Below are positions 9,945-17,838 of a stretch of 64,000 nt of DNA, in pieces. Source of the DNA: G963677185 sp963677185 (lineage in GTDB: Bacteria > Bacillota > Syntrophomonadia > Syntrophomonadales > Syntrophomonadaceae); assembly GCA_963677185.1 (NCBI GenBank), contig OY781889.1, positions 2,046,001-2,110,000 of the forward strand, in the 5' to 3' direction. A program made the position numbers and the translations under genes. The notes under the pieces were generated by a model, which worked only from the letters and a program-made list of their open reading frames with translations, searched no databases and was not told the origin of the DNA. How positions within the stretch are numbered: the stretch's first letter is position 1; the number at the start of each line of letters is the position of its first letter.

Positions 9945-9975
9945 TTGACCCTGACCCTGGGTGGGGGTTTATACT
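9945..9975 (+). promoter_or_regulatory. MerR-type promoter with 19-bp spacer and operator dyad
   Basis: TTGACC (9945-9950) and TATACT (9970-9975) are separated by 19 bases instead of 17. This long spacing is the hallmark of promoters that MerR-family activators untwist. The spacer carries the dyad ACCC-TG-GGGT centred near 9957. It lies 23 bases upstream of a MerR-family gene, so self-regulation is likely. Confidence 0.7.
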
Positions 9976-9997
9976 GGTTGAAAAGTGAGGTGCTGAC

Positions 9998-10804
9998 ATG
10001 AGAAGCAAGCTCTATATCGGGGAATTTGCCCGCTTGAACCGCCTGAGCGTTAAGACTGTCATTCATTACCACAAGCTGGGATTGCTGCCGGAATGCGGGC
10101 GCTCTCCGGCGGGATACCGATTATATGGACTTGATGACATGAAACGAATACTTCTTATACGGAGATTAAAGGAGTTGGGATTGAGCCTCAAGCAAATCGG
10201 TTGCCTGGTTGCGGATTCTGATGCCCGGAAGCTCCTCCAGGAATATCTCAAGTCACGAGAGCAGGAGATAACCGGGCAGATCAGAACGCTAGAATCTCAG
10301 CTAGCAAGCGTACGCATGATGATGGCTCAGCATTCAGCCGAGCTGAGTGAGTCGCTGGGGGATCCCCCCAGTTACCAGTACATACGTGGTGCTTTGGGAA
10401 GGGAACTCTACGAATCCAATCCGGGAATGGCCCGCCAGGAAAAACAGCTGTGCGAAATCCTGGATGGTTACGAATGGGATACAGGCCATGAGCAGTTGCT
10501 GTCCGATGTGGCCGCTCATTTTCAGAATAATCCCGACCTTTTACAACGCTTTGTTGACCTGGGCATTCGTCTGCATGAGCTGGCCGCTGTCCCGGCCAAC
10601 AGCCTGGAGGTTGAGGAGCTTGCACGGGATTATGCGACCGCCCTGGCCGAGCTTTCCATACCGGGCCTGCCTTCTCCCGGGTCTTACCCGGAAAGCCCCT
10701 TCGCCAGCTTGATGGATGAAATGTTGCAAGATGCGCTTTCCCCATCCCAGGCACGTTTTATGGAGCTCTGCCACTCAATGTTGAAGCCGTCAAAGGAGGA
10801 GTGA
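9998..10804 (+). CDS. MerR family transcriptional regulator
   Basis: Regulator of 268 residues. The N-terminal winged helix matches the MerR family: IGEFARLNRLSVKTVIHYHKLGLLPE, then SPAGYRLYGLDDMKRILLIRRLKELGLSLKQI. A dimerisation helix spans about 85-115. The C-terminal ~150 residues are helical, lack the Cys clusters of metal sensors, and match no effector domain I recognise. The long C-terminal part resembles drug- or ligand-sensing TipA/BltR-type regulators. A MerR-type promoter stands directly upstream. The next gene starts 3 bases after the stop, so the partner is probably a membrane target. Confidence 0.85.
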   Translation: MRSKLYIGEFARLNRLSVKTVIHYHKLGLLPECGRSPAGYRLYGLDDMKRILLIRRLKELGLSLKQIGCLVADSDARKLLQEYLKSREQEITGQIRTLESQLASVRMMMAQHSAELSESLGDPPSYQYIRGALGRELYESNPGMARQEKQLCEILDGYEWDTGHEQLLSDVAAHFQNNPDLLQRFVDLGIRLHELAAVPANSLEVEELARDYATALAELSIPGLPSPGSYPESPFASLMDEMLQDALSPSQARFMELCHSMLKPSKEE

Positions 10805-10807
10805 ACC

Positions 10808-11584
10808 ATGGATTCCAGTTTGATTCTAATTCTTGCCGGGATATTTGAGCTTCTGCTGATCCTGATTTTCGTGGCCAGTTTTTTGCGCGTCTATCGCCAA
10901 TTCAGGTTTCAACGCCATGAGGGCCGATATATTCTTGATGCCTGGGAAGAAGCCCTGGCAGTAATAATGCCAGCCCGGGCCGCCCGATTAATAATGCTTG
11001 AACCCCGGCTATATTTTGCCCTGATTTGCCCGATCAAGAAAGCAGCGCCGGCCTGCACCGAAGGCTGCTTTTATACACGCCTCGACAGCCACCGTCTGCT
11101 GGTTATGGTTATCTGCGGCCTTTGCGGTCTGGAAATTCTCCTGGTGGCGCTGCTGCTGCCGCAGGAGATGCAGATGTGGAAGCTCCTGCATACGGGACTG
11201 GGCCTATGGGCCATTCTGTGGCTCATGGGCTACTATAAAGCCATGCGCATATATCCTCACCAGGTTTTAGAGCGCGGTATCGTCTTTCGCCTGGGAGTTC
11301 ACGTTCACCAGGAGATTAACTGGAAGGATATCTGCGGAATCAGCCGGGTGGCATGCTCCCCTCCCGGTTATGCGCCGCAGCCTAGCCGCAGCGAACCTGA
11401 AGCCATGTTTTTGGCTGCCGGCGACAAGTGCAATGTCTGTGTTGAACTGGCTGCTAAACATGATTTGCCTGGATTCTTCCGTCCGATTATAGGCATCCAG
11501 CGCTTCTACCTGTCCCTGGAAAAGCCTGACGAATTTATTGAATACGCACTGAACCAGGTTCCAACTGCCGGGATCAGCACATAA
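10808..11584 (+). CDS. Uncharacterised membrane protein co-transcribed with MerR regulator
   Basis: I do not recognise a family. The 258-residue product has a strong N-terminal membrane helix (about 5-28), a cytosolic or outside stretch to about 95, two more membrane helices (about 97-118 and 128-146), and a C-terminal domain of about 110 residues. Cysteines cluster at CPIKKAAPACTEGC and in the C-terminal part. AAAGGAGGA at 10793-10801 supports ATG 10808. The three-base gap to the MerR gene indicates one transcript, so this protein is probably made when the regulator's ligand is sensed. Confidence 0.7.
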   Translation: MDSSLILILAGIFELLLILIFVASFLRVYRQFRFQRHEGRYILDAWEEALAVIMPARAARLIMLEPRLYFALICPIKKAAPACTEGCFYTRLDSHRLLVMVICGLCGLEILLVALLLPQEMQMWKLLHTGLGLWAILWLMGYYKAMRIYPHQVLERGIVFRLGVHVHQEINWKDICGISRVACSPPGYAPQPSRSEPEAMFLAAGDKCNVCVELAAKHDLPGFFRPIIGIQRFYLSLEKPDEFIEYALNQVPTAGIST

Positions 11585-12158
11585 TTTGACTGCCAGTAAT
11601 GAACAGGCGCCAGAAGTCAGCGGCTTGCTGATTCAGCTTTCATAACGGCAGTTGTACAATGTTTACCTAACCACTATTTCCTTTCTTACTTCCGCTTAAT
11701 TCTCTCAACAAGCCACAATAACGAATGAGCGGGGCTTGACCGTACCTGTAAAATGATATATATTTTTCCATAATTTAATATAGATTGAAAATTCGGAATA
11801 GTCAGACAAAAAGGCACTGCACATGTACAAATGTGAACAAGTGTTATCTGAAGCGGAATATTCGTGGTTATATATTACTTTTTGTATGGAAACCCCCGGA
11901 CGTTAACATAAATCGAGCAAAAATAAGGGGCAGGCTGGAGAAAATAATCAGGATTGGCAAAGGGGGGATTGATAGTTGGGGAGGATTTGCAATTAGTTCA
12001 GGGATAATGGTCGATGAGAGAATTCAGGTCGTGTTGGATATGGACCAGGCAGGTGTCATCGCGAAACAAGCCGGTGATAACAGCCAGGATCTGTAAGCCA
12101 AGTAATTAGAGAGAGAATTAAAAGGCAACCAGGGTGTACAGATTGAAAGGAGCGCAAC
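11585..12158 (+). other. 574-base gap with a possible promoter
   Basis: No convincing gene is seen. A 103-codon open frame (11785-12096) has no ribosome site and reads like random coding. A promoter-like pair TTGACC (11736-11741) and TATATT (11759-11764), with a 17-base spacer, could drive the downstream chemoreceptor with a long leader of nearly 400 bases. Confidence 0.4.
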
Positions 12159-13307
12159 ATGATAAATCGTTCAGATGCAGAATCATTTAAAGTAATAGCA
12201 CCGTTGATGCTTGACCTTTTTCCGCAAGGGGCGGTTGCCACGGTGATAATCGGCAAGCGTTTTGATTGGGTGGCGAATGCCAGGAGTTTTCCAACCCGGG
12301 TTTTTGTCGAAGGCGATACGATAAGTCCAGACGGAGTGGCAGCCCGGGCCATGCAAAACAAGCAGATAATGACCGACAAAGTCGCAGCCATAGTCTACGG
12401 TGTCCGTCTCGTAATTACGGCTGCACCGATAATCGAAGGAAATGAAATATTAGGATGCGTGGTAATTGCTGTTCCCCGCATTAATCCCCTGGAAATGGCC
12501 TTCAAGGACTTTGCCCCCATACTTTCCGGGGTTTTCCCAGATGGCTGTTTTACTTACCTGACCGATGTTGAAGCATTCACTCACCGTTACGGCGACAGCA
12601 AGTTTGATTTGCCATCCATCAGTGTTGGCTCCAAAATCAGCGAAGGCGGGGTCGCCTATCATGCAATCAGGCAAAAACAATCCATAGTCAAGGAAATTGA
12701 CGCCAGCGCCTACGGCGAAGAGTGCCTGGTAGGAAACTTCCCGTTATATGATGAGGATGATCCCACCCTGGTAATAGGGACCTTCGGCATCGCCACTCCC
12801 AAGCGCACCGCCATGAGACTGCGGGGCATGTCACATAATTTGCATGAAGGCATGGGGCAGATAGCCTCGGCCATCGAGGAACTGGCGGCTTCGGCATTTG
12901 AAATAAACACCAGTGAACAGGCCTTGAATTCCAATGTTCAGGAGATTGCACTTCTATCCGAAGATATTAACGAAATACTGGGATTCATAAGGCAAATAGC
13001 CGAAGAAACCAAAATGCTGGGTTTAAATGCCGCTATAGAAGCTGCCCGGGCCGGGGAAGCGGGCAGGGGGTTTGGCGTAGTGGCTGAAGAGATCCGCAAG
13101 CTGTCCGACGAATCCAAGGATACCGTCTCCAAAATCCGCGGCCTTACTGATGCCATCAAGGTGAAAATCGAAGAGACGATCAAAGGCAGTTCGGTGACCC
13201 TGCGTTCCAGCGAGGAACAGGCTGCAGCCACAGAGGAAGTGACGGCCCAGGTGGAGGAAATGACCAGCATGGCAGAAGAATTAGAAAAGATCGCCCGGGT
13301 GGTATAA
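12159..13307 (+). CDS. Soluble methyl-accepting chemotaxis protein with duplicated sensor module
   Basis: Chemoreceptor-like signalling protein of 382 residues with no membrane segment, so cytosolic. The C-terminal half is an MCP signalling hairpin: EETKMLGLNAAIEAARAGEAGRGFGVVAEEIRKL is the CheA/CheW contact tip, here shorter than usual. The N-terminal ~225 residues hold two similar modules of about 100 residues. Each has a Gly-rich [GD/GS]-x-I-S-x-x-G-V-A start, then an amphipathic stretch and Ala-Tyr-Gly or Val-Tyr-Gly, suggesting a tandem ligand-binding domain. The ligand is unknown. AAGGAG precedes ATG 12159, and a strong terminator follows at 13343. Confidence 0.85.
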   Translation: MINRSDAESFKVIAPLMLDLFPQGAVATVIIGKRFDWVANARSFPTRVFVEGDTISPDGVAARAMQNKQIMTDKVAAIVYGVRLVITAAPIIEGNEILGCVVIAVPRINPLEMAFKDFAPILSGVFPDGCFTYLTDVEAFTHRYGDSKFDLPSISVGSKISEGGVAYHAIRQKQSIVKEIDASAYGEECLVGNFPLYDEDDPTLVIGTFGIATPKRTAMRLRGMSHNLHEGMGQIASAIEELAASAFEINTSEQALNSNVQEIALLSEDINEILGFIRQIAEETKMLGLNAAIEAARAGEAGRGFGVVAEEIRKLSDESKDTVSKIRGLTDAIKVKIEETIKGSSVTLRSSEEQAAATEEVTAQVEEMTSMAEELEKIARVV

Positions 13308-13342
13308 CCGGGGCTTTTCCAAACGGACTCCCGGGGGGATTG

Positions 13343-13373
13343 GGGGCGGCCAGCTTATGCGGCCGCCCCTTTT
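13343..13373 (+). terminator. Rho-independent terminator after the soluble chemoreceptor
   Basis: Nine-base-pair stem GGGGCGGCC (13343-13351) with GGCCGCCCC (13361-13369), a 9-base loop, then TTTT. Confidence 0.85.
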
Positions 13374-13390
13374 CAATGGTTTTTATAAAG

Positions 13391-13528
13391 GTAAGCGTCA
13401 AATGGCCGACACCTTCAAGTCTTCGCCAGATCCTGGGTCTTCATGGCCAAACCTCCTTCGATCTTGAGTTCAGCCTCTTGTCTCATCCACGGGCGAAGAC
13501 TTGAAGGTGTGGTCTATTTGACGCTTAC
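13391..13528. mobile_element. 138-bp MITE-like element with 37-bp terminal inverted repeats
   Basis: The ends 13391-13427 (GTAAGCGTCAAAT...CTTCGCC) and 13492-13528 are inverted copies of each other, with only about four mismatches over 37 bases. The 64-base core on the minus strand contains GGAGG followed by ATGAAGACCCAG. That looks like the ribosome site and first codons of a transposase gene that has been deleted internally. This is what a non-autonomous derivative of an insertion sequence looks like. The right end abuts the truncated IS256 transposase exactly. No target duplication is obvious. Confidence 0.7.
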
Positions 13529-14026
13529 TTAGAAGCCATCACCGAGGTGTATCCGGAAGCCAAGTACCAGCGCTGTACAGTACATTTTTACCGCAATGTA
13601 TTCTCGGTAACGCCGCGCTCGAAAATGAAAGAAATAGCTGCCATGCTCAAAGCTATTCACGCCCAGGAGAACAAAGCTAAAGCCAAAGCAAAGGCAGAAC
13701 GAGTGGTCGCCAAGCTACGTGAAATGAAGCTCAAGGAAGCTGGCAGGAAAGTTGAGAACAGCATTTTTGCATCCTTGACCTACATGGATTTCCCGAATGT
13801 TCACTGGTCAAAGATCCGCAGCAACAATGTGATCGAGAGGCTCAACCGGGAGATCCGCCGCCGAACACGTGTAATCGGCGCGTTCCCGAACGGCAATTCT
13901 GCGTTAATGCTAGTATGCGCCAGGTTGCGGCATGTGGCCAGCCAGGCCTGGGGCACCAAGCGATACATGAGCATGAACCATCTGTACCAAATGCAAGAAG
14001 AACATATTGGTGAGTATGCCGGCTAG
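13529..14026 (+). pseudogene. IS256-family transposase, C-terminal fragment
   Basis: Encodes only the last ~165 residues of an IS256-type DDE transposase: PEAKYQRCTVHFYRNVFS, then IRSNNVIERLNREIRRRTRV and FPNGNSALMLVCARLRHVA, including the final catalytic Glu of the NNVIERLNRE motif. Full-length family members are about 400 residues, so the N-terminal half with the two catalytic Asp residues is missing. The break coincides with the right end of the MITE-like element at 13528. It cannot be an active transposase. Confidence 0.85.
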
Positions 14027-14106
14027 TAGCCGGTTACCAAGCGGCAATCGAATATGCGCAACATTCTTGGCACAACCATAATGAGCGGCGTATTACGCTA
14101 TGTGGT

Positions 14107-14206
14107 TTCGCACCCCGCGTGGGTGCGTGGATTGAAACCACGTAGACGGCTCTTCTTCGTTAGGTTCGACATCGTCGCGCCCTCCCGTGGGTGCGTGGAT
14201 TGAAAC
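14107..14206 (+). CRISPR. Two-repeat remnant of a type I-C-like CRISPR array
   Basis: Repeat copies at 14107-14138 and 14174-14206 share the core GTGGGTGCGTGGATTGAAAC and a GTCGC/TTCGC start. They are separated by a 35-base unique spacer, the normal size for type I-C. The GCGTGGATTGAAAC 3' end is typical of I-C repeats. The two copies differ in the middle, so the array is decaying. No cas gene is present in the window. Confidence 0.75.
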
Positions 14207-14301
14207 AATCTAACTAGCAGATTGTGTGCAAATTGAGAAGGTGTACAATAAAATGAGCCGGGCGATTGTGCCCGGCGATATCAACATTCACCGATTTCTA
14301 A

Positions 14302-15477
14302 TTATTTATCTACCCACATTACGGGGCGAACAGCAAGACCATAGAAGACCGTGAATCCACCGCCCTCCATAATGTCGCCGTTGACATCTATATACGCGGC
14401 GACCCTGTCGTGTGCGCCTGATGACCGAAGCCACCAACAGCAATTACCATTCATTTGCATTAAAGGCGCTTGTTGTGAATTAAATAGCACGACTCCCTGC
14501 GCTACAGCATAATCGGTTGCATTCAAAAACCTTAAAACATTAGGAATAGAGTATTCCTTAGCGATGGCTTCAGCACTTTGTTCCCGCGGGTCGTTAATAT
14601 AGTATTGCTTTGCTTCATCAATACTCAATAAAAACACTCTGTCTTGCGTATCATTACCGCCGTCTCTCCCATATATGGGATTCACAGGATTTTGCACCAT
14701 TGTTATAGCTATTCGCTCCTGTTCCTCGATAGAAAATGCGGCATTGATAAAGTCTCTGTTAAGCCACTGCCGAAGGGTACTCTTTTCCCATGTGATTGCG
14801 GTATCTGTCTCGTCATATTTCATACAATCGAGGCCCTCTTCGGCTATTAACAACATTTTATTATTTTTTACTTCCAATACTTTCCATGCAATAGCTTCCG
14901 GTCCGTTGGCAGTATTGTTATCCTGCTCGTAATTGCCAAAGTACACGGTTTGCCCAGTCAATGAATTTGGTATGTAGCTATCCTCTGGTTGAGAATTTGA
15001 GGTGCTATGATCCAGCATCCCTTCATTATCGAATGTTATATCGGCGGTCTTGGTGGATTCATCCCATTCAGCTATGTAACCCAAAGACTCTGCTACGAAA
15101 CGCAGAGGGGCTAAAACACGCCCGCCCATAGCGACCGGCGCAACACTCAGAGCTTGGGGCACGTCATTTACATAGGCTCTGTAGTTTCCAACCTGCGTTA
15201 CGACTTTAATGGAGCCTTTAATTGCTGTGGCCGTCTGAGAATCTCCATCCCAACTAAGAGTGGCGCCCATGACATCAAATATAGGCCCCATAGGAACCAT
15301 CACACATTGATTAATGACTTCCGGCGATTGGTCAAAATCCACCTTAACCCCATCCACTTTTACAGTGATTGTTGTTCCCGGCTCTGCTTCTACCTGGTTA
15401 CAGCAGCACAATAAAGAGCCCACCATGATTAGGCCGATTAAAGCACGATTAAGTCTTCCAGTTCTAAATAGCTTCAT
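14302..15477 (-). CDS. Secreted stalk-domain (copper amine oxidase N-like) protein with DUF6273 domain
   Basis: Exported protein of about 391 residues. A Lys/Arg-rich start and hydrophobic segment run into LLCCCNQ, which could be a lipobox-like site for a lipoprotein. Residues ~35-150 form a copper-amine-oxidase-N (stalk) module with the usual MVPMGPIFDVMGATLSWD and RVLAPLRFVAESLGYIAEWDE repeats. Residues ~170-390 are a DUF6273-type domain ending in CCWWLRSSG...GLAVRPVMWV. The function is unknown; stalk modules bind cell-wall components. ATG at 15477 follows AAAGGGG on the minus strand (TTG 15480 is an alternative). Its direction opposes the flanking island genes, and a kinase stub lies just upstream. 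Confidence 0.8.
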   Translation of the reverse strand: MKLFRTGRLNRALIGLIMVGSLLCCCNQVEAEPGTTITVKVDGVKVDFDQSPEVINQCVMVPMGPIFDVMGATLSWDGDSQTATAIKGSIKVVTQVGNYRAYVNDVPQALSVAPVAMGGRVLAPLRFVAESLGYIAEWDESTKTADITFDNEGMLDHSTSNSQPEDSYIPNSLTGQTVYFGNYEQDNNTANGPEAIAWKVLEVKNNKMLLIAEEGLDCMKYDETDTAITWEKSTLRQWLNRDFINAAFSIEEQERIAITMVQNPVNPIYGRDGGNDTQDRVFLLSIDEAKQYYINDPREQSAEAIAKEYSIPNVLRFLNATDYAVAQGVVLFNSQQAPLMQMNGNCCWWLRSSGAHDRVAAYIDVNGDIMEGGGFTVFYGLAVRPVMWVDK

Positions 15478-15534
15478 CAAATATCCCCTTTAATGTTTTC
15501 CCATCATCCTGCGACTGGAATGTTTGTTTTCTGT

Positions 15535-15675
15535 TTATTGAACATGCGCGCCCCCTTCAACACGTTTGCCAAATCCGCCCTGTCCAAGAAGCTTGTCTAT
15601 AACATATTGGCCATTGTTCAGCGTGGTCCCTTGAGGCAGCGCCTGATTATTATTGCTAATCACAATCCACTCCAT
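15535..15675 (-). pseudogene. Ser/Thr protein kinase N-terminal stub (46 codons)
   Basis: On the minus strand, ATG 15675 to TAA 15535 encodes a 46-residue peptide whose middle reads LPQGTTLNNGQYVIDKLLG followed by QGGFGK. This is the beginning of a Hanks-type protein kinase: the LxxGxxLxxxYxIxxxLGxGGFG glycine loop of subdomain I. After the loop the frame ends and no catalytic region follows, so this is a decayed gene. It sits just upstream of the stalk/DUF6273 gene in the same direction and probably once formed an operon with it. Confidence 0.65.
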
Positions 15676-15719
15676 TTTGCAGTACTGGGCATAATTATAT
15701 ACGAGGACTATTTAAATGC

Positions 15720-17300
15720 CTAGCAGCCTGTGTGAATACAGCTTAACAAAATCGAAGTTTTAGAACAAAAACACACTTAAAAGGAGCAATATGCCGGAGT
15801 TTTGGCGAATATATACAACATGAAAAATGATAAGAAGAAGAAATTCAGAGATTACCAACCAGATTAAATCATGTTGTTTCCGCCATAAGTGCGTGACTGG
15901 TTACCCGCAAATCATCTGGCCCATTTTATCGACGAGGTGGTGTCAATCATAGACCTATCAGCCATTTATGATAATTACACTGAACTGTCCGGTCAACCTC
16001 CCTACGATTCTGCAATGATGGTTGAAATACTGCTTGATGCTCAAGCCATAGGTTTCAACTCCTCACGGAAGATTGAACAGTCTTTGTATGAGGATGGCGG
16101 ATTCCGTTTTATGTCATGCAACCAACAACCAAATTTCTGGACTATATCAGAGTTTAGGCGTCGTCATCGTTTAGTACTGGAAAACCTTCTCGGCGAAAGT
16201 GTTTGTCTTACAGACGAAACAGGGCTGGTTAAGATGAACCAGGTTCCGTTGATGGCACTTATATTAAGGCCAATGCTTCTAAACACAGTGCCATAAGCTA
16301 TGGCTATATGGTCAAAAAGGAAGAACAGTGGCAAAAAACAGCTCGGGAATACCTGGACCAGTTAGATTCCAATGACCGTGATGATGACGAGCAAATGGGT
16401 AACCGTGCGGGTTGGGAACTGCCAGATGAACTCGCAACAACGGAAAACCACATCGCCGCCATAAAAAAGGCCAAAGCTGATTTAGAAGCCGAAGCCATCG
16501 ACAAAGCAAAACGCAAACAGGAACAGAACCGGGCAAAGGCTGCCAAAGATGGCAAGGAGTACAATCCTCGCAAAGACCCGGAACAGGCTAAACCAGATGA
16601 CAAAGACCAATATAACTTTACGGATCCCGAGTCGCGGATAATGGGGAACTCCGACAAAGCATCTGTTCAGGCTTACAATGCCCAGGCGACTGTGGATGTT
16701 GAAAGCTATATTATCCTGGCAGCTGACGTAAGCAGTGCAGCAGCCGACTGCAATCAACTTATTATCCAAATGGAGCAGGTCAAACAAAACACCGGGCGCA
16801 AGCCGGTTAGATGTTGTGTGGATGCCGGATGCTTTAGCGAATATAATCTGGAATATTTGGAATCCGTACAAGTGGAGCCCTTAATACCCCCAGACCAGAT
16901 AAAGCATAACACCTGGCGAAATCCCAAACGATATTGGGGCAGAATTCCGAAAAATGCCAGCCGAGCCTACAAGATGAGACGAAGACTGAGTACCAAGGCA
17001 GGCCGGGTTCTGTACAAATTAAGAATGGCCTCGTTTGAGCCAGTATATGGGTTTATCAAACAACAGCTGAATTTGAGACAATTTCTGCAACGCGGCATAG
17101 ATAAACCACGCTCCATTTGGTGATTTACATGTGCCGTTCACAACATATTAAAGCTATATAAGACTGGTATACGGTACCAAACCGTGTAAACCGTCCCAAA
17201 ACCAGTAATATTGCTATTTGATTATTACCAACAAGTGGTAAACGCTAGATGCTTGGCATCTTTTGATTCAGCAACCTCGGATACCAACACAGGCTGCTAG
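15720..17300 (+). mobile_element. IS1182-family insertion sequence, complete ends but inactive
   Basis: Inverted terminal sequences CTAGCAGCCTGTGT (15720-15733) and ACACAGGCTGCTAG (17287-17300) bound a ~1.58 kb unit that holds a single IS1182-type transposase gene. The outermost CTAG is palindromic and could be either part of the ends or a 4-base target duplication. The transposase is broken (see next entry). The element lies between the kinase stub and a lone CRISPR repeat, so it landed inside the decaying island. Confidence 0.75.
15820..17123 (+). pseudogene. IS1182-family transposase, inactivated by two stops and a frameshift
   Basis: ATG 15820 starts MKNDKKKKFRDYQPD, then TAA (15865) interrupts the reading and a second TAA (15886) follows PP. 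The frame continues with VRDWLPANHLAHFIDEVV and GFNSSRKIEQSLYEDGGFRFM. Near 16250 a small deletion shifts the frame: the expected DGTYIKANASKHSAISYGYMVK is read one frame over, up to stop 17123. Conserved C-terminal blocks are YNAQATVD, DAGCFSEYN and RIPKNASRAYKMRRRLSTKAGR. Both premature stops are TAA. Not functional. Confidence 0.85.
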
Positions 17301-17323
17301 CCATTAATCCAGCTTGTCTCTTC

Positions 17324-17355
17324 GTCGCGCCCCGCGTGGGCGCGTAGATTGAAAC
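17324..17355 (+). CRISPR. Single type I-C-like CRISPR repeat
   Basis: A 32-base copy starting GTCGCGCCCCGCGTGGGCGC and ending GCGTAGATTGAAAC, one base (A for G) from the common 3' end. It lies 23 bases outside the right end of the IS1182 copy. No second repeat is adjacent, so this is probably a fragment of the array now split by insertions. Confidence 0.65.
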
Positions 17356-17359
17356 ATAA

Positions 17360-17569
17360 GTGGACTGGGCATGCAAGCCAACTGGTATTTTTAATCGTAT
17401 TACCGCTGAAAACATGCCCGTATACGTTTTCGTAGCGGCATTATCCAGCAGTAAATATACCTATGAAGAGAAATTCCCGTCGATGAACCATGAAAGCTGG
17501 AGCGGCGCCCATGTTAACGAATGTTATTTAATTGGCGGACTGCCTCAAGCTGTTGGTGCTGGGAAATAG
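17360..17569 (+). pseudogene. IS21-family IstA transposase fragment
   Basis: About 60 codons read FNRITAENMPVYVFVAALSSSKYTYEE and FPSMNHESWSGAHVNECYLIGGLPQ. This corresponds to the central IstA stretch (VFVAALPxSxYxYAExFxxMNxExWxxAHVxxxxYFGG), where the second catalytic Asp normally follows. Both ends are missing and no istB is nearby. It is a remnant in the decayed CRISPR island; the frame has no credible start or stop of its own. Confidence 0.55.
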
Positions 17570-17838
17570 GCTTAAAGCAGACGTTCTTGTATGTCCAGAA
17601 CCTGATGGATATTATGACCAAGGAATATATGGAAGGGAAGCATTGATAATAAAGTGCAGTTCCCAGCACTATGCCCTAGAAATTGTATGAACATGGAAGA
17701 GCATTTCTGTTCCACTGCAAAAAATGACTGAAAGTTTGGGAAAATCAACTGCTGCCTTGAAAATGAGAACTGTATAATAATATATGGGAAACTCTATCGA
17801 GCAGATGTCCCGGAAAATACAGTTGCGGAGGTGTCCGT

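Noticed and set aside
11785..12096. 103-codon open frame before the soluble chemoreceptor
   Set aside because: It starts at TTG without a ribosome site and resembles no protein family.
15493..15723. 76-codon plus-strand frame
   Set aside because: The minus strand here encodes the recognisable kinase glycine loop, so the plus frame is its shadow.
17757..17778. TTGAAA ... TATAAT as a WYL promoter
   Set aside because: The spacer is only about ten bases. The TATAAT may be used, but no matching -35 box is convincing.
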